64,000 bases of DNA from Halorubrum sp. 2020YC2 (GTDB lineage: Archaea; Halobacteriota; Halobacteria; Halobacteriales; Haloferacaceae). Made by a program: the position numbers and the translations under genes. Every line of letters starts with the position of its first letter. Within the stretch, counting starts at the first letter, position 1. The notes under the pieces are model-generated. The model was not told the origin of the DNA. It saw nothing but the letters and a program-made list of their open reading frames with translations, and did not search any database. The stretch covers positions 1,364,001-1,428,000 of the forward strand of contig NZ_CP076019.1 in NCBI RefSeq assembly GCF_018623055.1, given 5' to 3'. Below, one piece after another: positions 61,824-64,000 of the stretch.

Positions 61824-62510
61824 GTGACCGACACCGACTGGGACGAGCGGTTCGCGTCGGGCGAGTACCCGCGCGCGCCGGAGCCGTCCCCCGTGTTCCG
61901 CGCCTACGAGCCGTCGCTGCCCGACGGCCGCGCGCTCGACGTCGCCGCCGGGACCGGCCGCAACGCGGTGTTCCTCGCGGACCGCGGCCGCGACGTCGAC
62001 GCGCTCGACGCCTCGGCGGAAGGACTCCGTATCGTGCGCGAGCGCGCCGCGGAACGCGGGATCGGAGACCGGATCGAGACGGTTCGGGGCGACGTCTCGA
62101 CGTACGGCTTCCCGGCGGAGACGTACGACCTGATCGCGATGAGCTACTTCCACGCGCTCGACCGGTTCGCGGACCTGATCGCGGCGCTCGCGCCCGGCGG
62201 GTACCTCTTCGTGGAGGGACACCTCCGGTCGGCGCCGCCCGCGGGCTCGGGACCGAGCGGCGACCGCTATCGATTCGCGGCGAACGAACTGCTCCGCGCC
62301 GGACTCGGGCTGAGCGTGCGCTACTACGACGAGACGACGACGGAGCGGCCCGACGGCCGCGAGCGCGCCACGGCCCGGCTGCTCGCGCGGAAGTCGACCG
62401 GCGGCCGCCAGTCGTACCCGCCGCGTCCGGAGCCGGCGGAGCGGTGGGAAGACGGCGGCTCCGGCTCGGCCGACGTCGAATCGACCGCCGCGGACGGGCG
62501 GGACGCGTGA
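61824..62510 (+). CDS. Class I SAM-dependent methyltransferase (thiopurine/TPMT-like)
   Basis: A 228-residue Rossmann-fold methyltransferase. SAM motif I is GRALDVAAGTGRNAVFLADRG, then VDALDASAEGLRIVRERA (motif II) and YDLIAMSYFHALDRFADLIAALAPGGYLFVEG (post-I region). The substrate is not shown. The GTG start at 61824 is close behind the divergent cinA gene. Its stop overlaps the next GTG (GTGA), so the pair is co-translated. An acidic tail of about 40 residues ends it. Confidence 0.9.
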   Translation: MTDTDWDERFASGEYPRAPEPSPVFRAYEPSLPDGRALDVAAGTGRNAVFLADRGRDVDALDASAEGLRIVRERAAERGIGDRIETVRGDVSTYGFPAETYDLIAMSYFHALDRFADLIAALAPGGYLFVEGHLRSAPPAGSGPSGDRYRFAANELLRAGLGLSVRYYDETTTERPDGRERATARLLARKSTGGRQSYPPRPEPAERWEDGGSGSADVESTAADGRDA

Positions 62511-63109
62511 CCGACGACGCTCCGTCGTCGCCTGCCGCGGCCCTCCGGTCGCTCGTCGCGACCGCGGTCGGCGCCGACCTCGCGGACCTCGACGGCCGGA
62601 TCGAGGTCGTCGAAGCCGGGAGCGGGTCCGAGGGCGACGATGTGGCCGGGAGCGACGCCTCGGCCCCCGCGGAACGGCTCGCTGAAATCGTCGGTCGGGC
62701 CGACAGCGTCGTCGCCGTCGTCCCGCGGTTTGACGCCGACCTCGCGCGCCGACTGAACGCGGCCCTGTCGCCGTCCGCGACCGGGGCGGACGGGGGCGGC
62801 CCCGCGGGGGACGCGGCCGTCCCGGGGGAGGTCCGGGTCGTGTTCACCGACGCCGCGAGCGACCGGCTCTCCGGAGCGACCGGGGCGGTCGTCCGGCGCG
62901 CGCTCGCGGACCGCGGCGTCGACGCGTACCGCCACGCCGGCGAGTCGCCGGTAGCGGTGGTCCTTGCGGACGACCGCGCCGCCGTCGGGTCGGTCGACGG
63001 CGACGGGGTCGCGGCGCTGCTGTGGACGGACGCGCCGCCGGTCCGCGAGTGGGCGGCCGCGACCTGCCGGCGCTACCTCGACGCCGCCGAGCCGGTGGAC
63101 GGGTCGTGA
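62507..63109 (+). CDS. FilR1/TrmB C-terminal-like protein without HTH
   Basis: A 200-residue protein. Its C-terminal half (EVRVVFTDAASDRL..., VDAYRHAGESPVAVVLADDRAAVGSVDGDGVAALLWTDAPPVREWAAATCRRYLDAAEPV) resembles the effector domain of FilR1-type archaeal regulators, where a 'LP-Ga-L-DDRVALGAYD' strand and a terminal RYREEAEP helix are typical. The N-terminal 100 residues have no clear winged helix. It may be a stand-alone sensor or a divergent regulator. It overlaps the methyltransferase stop by four bases. Confidence 0.65.
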   Translation: MTDDAPSSPAAALRSLVATAVGADLADLDGRIEVVEAGSGSEGDDVAGSDASAPAERLAEIVGRADSVVAVVPRFDADLARRLNAALSPSATGADGGGPAGDAAVPGEVRVVFTDAASDRLSGATGAVVRRALADRGVDAYRHAGESPVAVVLADDRAAVGSVDGDGVAALLWTDAPPVREWAAATCRRYLDAAEPVDGS

Positions 63110-63178
63110 GCCGGGGTCCTCCCGACCGGCGACGTCGGTCCCCGGTCCGCTTTTGAGGGCCCCCGCCGAAAGACGGGT

Positions 63179-63451
63179 ATGAAACCGCTACTGCTGTTAG
63201 TGGCCGGAATCGGCGGACTGCTCGAAGCCGTCGCGCCGCGGCGCGCCGTCGCGCTCTGGACGCGCGCGCTCTACCGGAACGCCGGCGAGGCGGAGCCGCG
63301 GGACTGGGTGTACGCGGCCGCAAAACTCGAGGGGACGCTGGTCGCGGCGGGCGCGCTGGTCGGGCTGTTCCGGCTCGCGACCGCCGACGACGACCCGGCC
63401 GACGACGACTGGATGACCGCCGACGACGACCCGGCCGGCGACGCAGAGTAG
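63179..63451 (+). CDS. Small membrane-associated protein
   Basis: A 90-residue protein with an N-terminal hydrophobic helix (MKPLLLLVAGIGGLLEAVAP), a charged middle (RRAVALWTRALYRNAGEAEPRDWVY), a second hydrophobic stretch (VAAGALVGLFRLAT), and an acidic tail. TTTTGA about 25 bases upstream could be the promoter. Unknown function. Confidence 0.75.
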   Translation: MKPLLLLVAGIGGLLEAVAPRRAVALWTRALYRNAGEAEPRDWVYAAAKLEGTLVAAGALVGLFRLATADDDPADDDWMTADDDPAGDAE

Positions 63452-63523
63452 TCCGGCGAACCACCCGCCGAACCGACCGGGGGGACCCGAACGTGTATTT
63501 GTCGCGTCTAGGTATCCTGCCGC

Positions 63524-64000
63524 ATGGAGGGGCTTCCCGCGGACCTCAGGTCGGACGACGCACCGACGATCCGCGTCCTTCACGTCGACGACGACGCCTT
63601 CCTCGACCTGACCGCGACGTACCTCGGACGGATCGACGACGCGTACCGGATCGTCCGGGTGAACCCCGCTGCCGAGGATATCCTCGGCTACGACGAGTCG
63701 GAACTGCTCGGCGGGTCGTGGGTCCCGTTCGTCCCCGAGTCGGAGTATCGACACGTGGCGGCGCTCGAACGCGACCTGCTCTCCGACAAGGGCGGCTACC
63801 AGAGCGTCAACGAGAACGTCCGGAGCGACGGCGAGCGGATCCGCTGCGCGTGGCACAACCAGGTGGTGACCGACGCCGAGGGGGCGGTGATCGGCGTCTT
63901 CTCGCAGTTCGAGGACGTCACCGAAGCGGAGGCCCGGAAACGCGCGATCGAGCGGACGAACGCCGTGCTGTCGTCCGCGCTCGACGCCCTCCCGGTGGGG
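63524..64000 (+). CDS. PAS-domain sensor (probable histidine kinase) with a rudimentary receiver start, partial
   Basis: The first 159 residues are in the window. After an acidic leader, IRVLHVDDDAFLDLTATYL is the first strand, acid pocket and first helix of a response-regulator receiver. It passes at once into GRIDDAYRIVRVNPAAEDILGYDESELLGGSWVPFVPESE, a PAS domain, ending in VIGVFSQFEDVTEAEARKRAIER. About 100 receiver residues, including the phosphorylated aspartate and conserved Lys, and probably the first PAS strand, are absent. The frame is open, so this is a clean in-frame deletion rather than a frameshift. The C-terminal part, likely a kinase, is outside. Confidence 0.85.
   Translation, partial: MEGLPADLRSDDAPTIRVLHVDDDAFLDLTATYLGRIDDAYRIVRVNPAAEDILGYDESELLGGSWVPFVPESEYRHVAALERDLLSDKGGYQSVNENVRSDGERIRCAWHNQVVTDAEGAVIGVFSQFEDVTEAEARKRAIERTNAVLSSALDALPVG

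Overview
The window is about 64 kb of a haloarchaeal chromosome. It is very GC-rich. Its proteins are strongly acidic (Asp/Glu-rich, often with long acidic tails). Many genes begin directly at the transcription start, with a TATA-like box about 25 bases before an ATG or GTG. The gene families are haloarchaeal: CdcH/Cdc48, TrmB, KaiC-like ATPases, archaeal eIF5A, UspA paralogues and twin-arginine lipoproteins. The overall style is closest to Halorubrum and its relatives; the genus is my inference.

Layout. 1-9 kb: a partial PLP sulfur enzyme, tRNA-Glu(UUC) with a probable intron, a cyclophilin, XapX, UspA, TruA, a wHTH regulator, an AT-rich island, NadE, an M28 peptidase, tRNA-Gly(CCC) with an integration scar, and a KaiC-like ATPase. 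9-20 kb: NAD kinase, membrane proteins, a DUF4382 lipoprotein pair, AspS, LarC and Cdc48. 20-31 kb: lipoprotein, CarB, DJ-1/PfpI, UspA, RNase HI, TrmB, a frameshifted proteasome-assembly-chaperone gene and MscS. 31-43 kb: MATE exporter, a frameshifted DUF418 gene, Gfo/Idh oxidoreductase, a TPP enzyme, an XPB-like helicase, and tRNA-Tyr with a second integration scar beside a truncated PH-domain gene. 43-50 kb: subtilase, FAD protein, aldehyde dehydrogenase and AI-2E transporter. 50-64 kb: aminotransferase, eIF5A plus agmatinase, amidohydrolase, a second XPB helicase, uridine kinase, CBS/zinc-ribbon protein, tRNA-Thr(UGU), CinA, and a PAS sensor that runs off the end.

Most genes are housekeeping singletons or short two-gene units. 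Supported functional pairs are eIF5A with agmatinase (hypusine/polyamine chemistry), uspA overlapping truA, a methyltransferase overlapping a FilR1-like protein, and the secreted-protein/DUF4382 pair.

The most unusual content is non-coding. Five dispersed copies of a 200-450 bp element lie in intergenic gaps near 7.1, 16.6, 32.9, 41.2 and 49.5 kb. They share conserved sequence blocks, have hairpins whose two arms change together between copies, start just after a TATA box, and usually end in a 57-bp module that itself carries a TATA-like box. In two copies this module is tandemly repeated. I do not recognise the family. It looks like either a multicopy structured RNA or a non-autonomous mobile element. 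Two tRNA genes (Gly and Tyr) also have short duplicated 3' ends downstream, the scars expected after loss of integrated elements.
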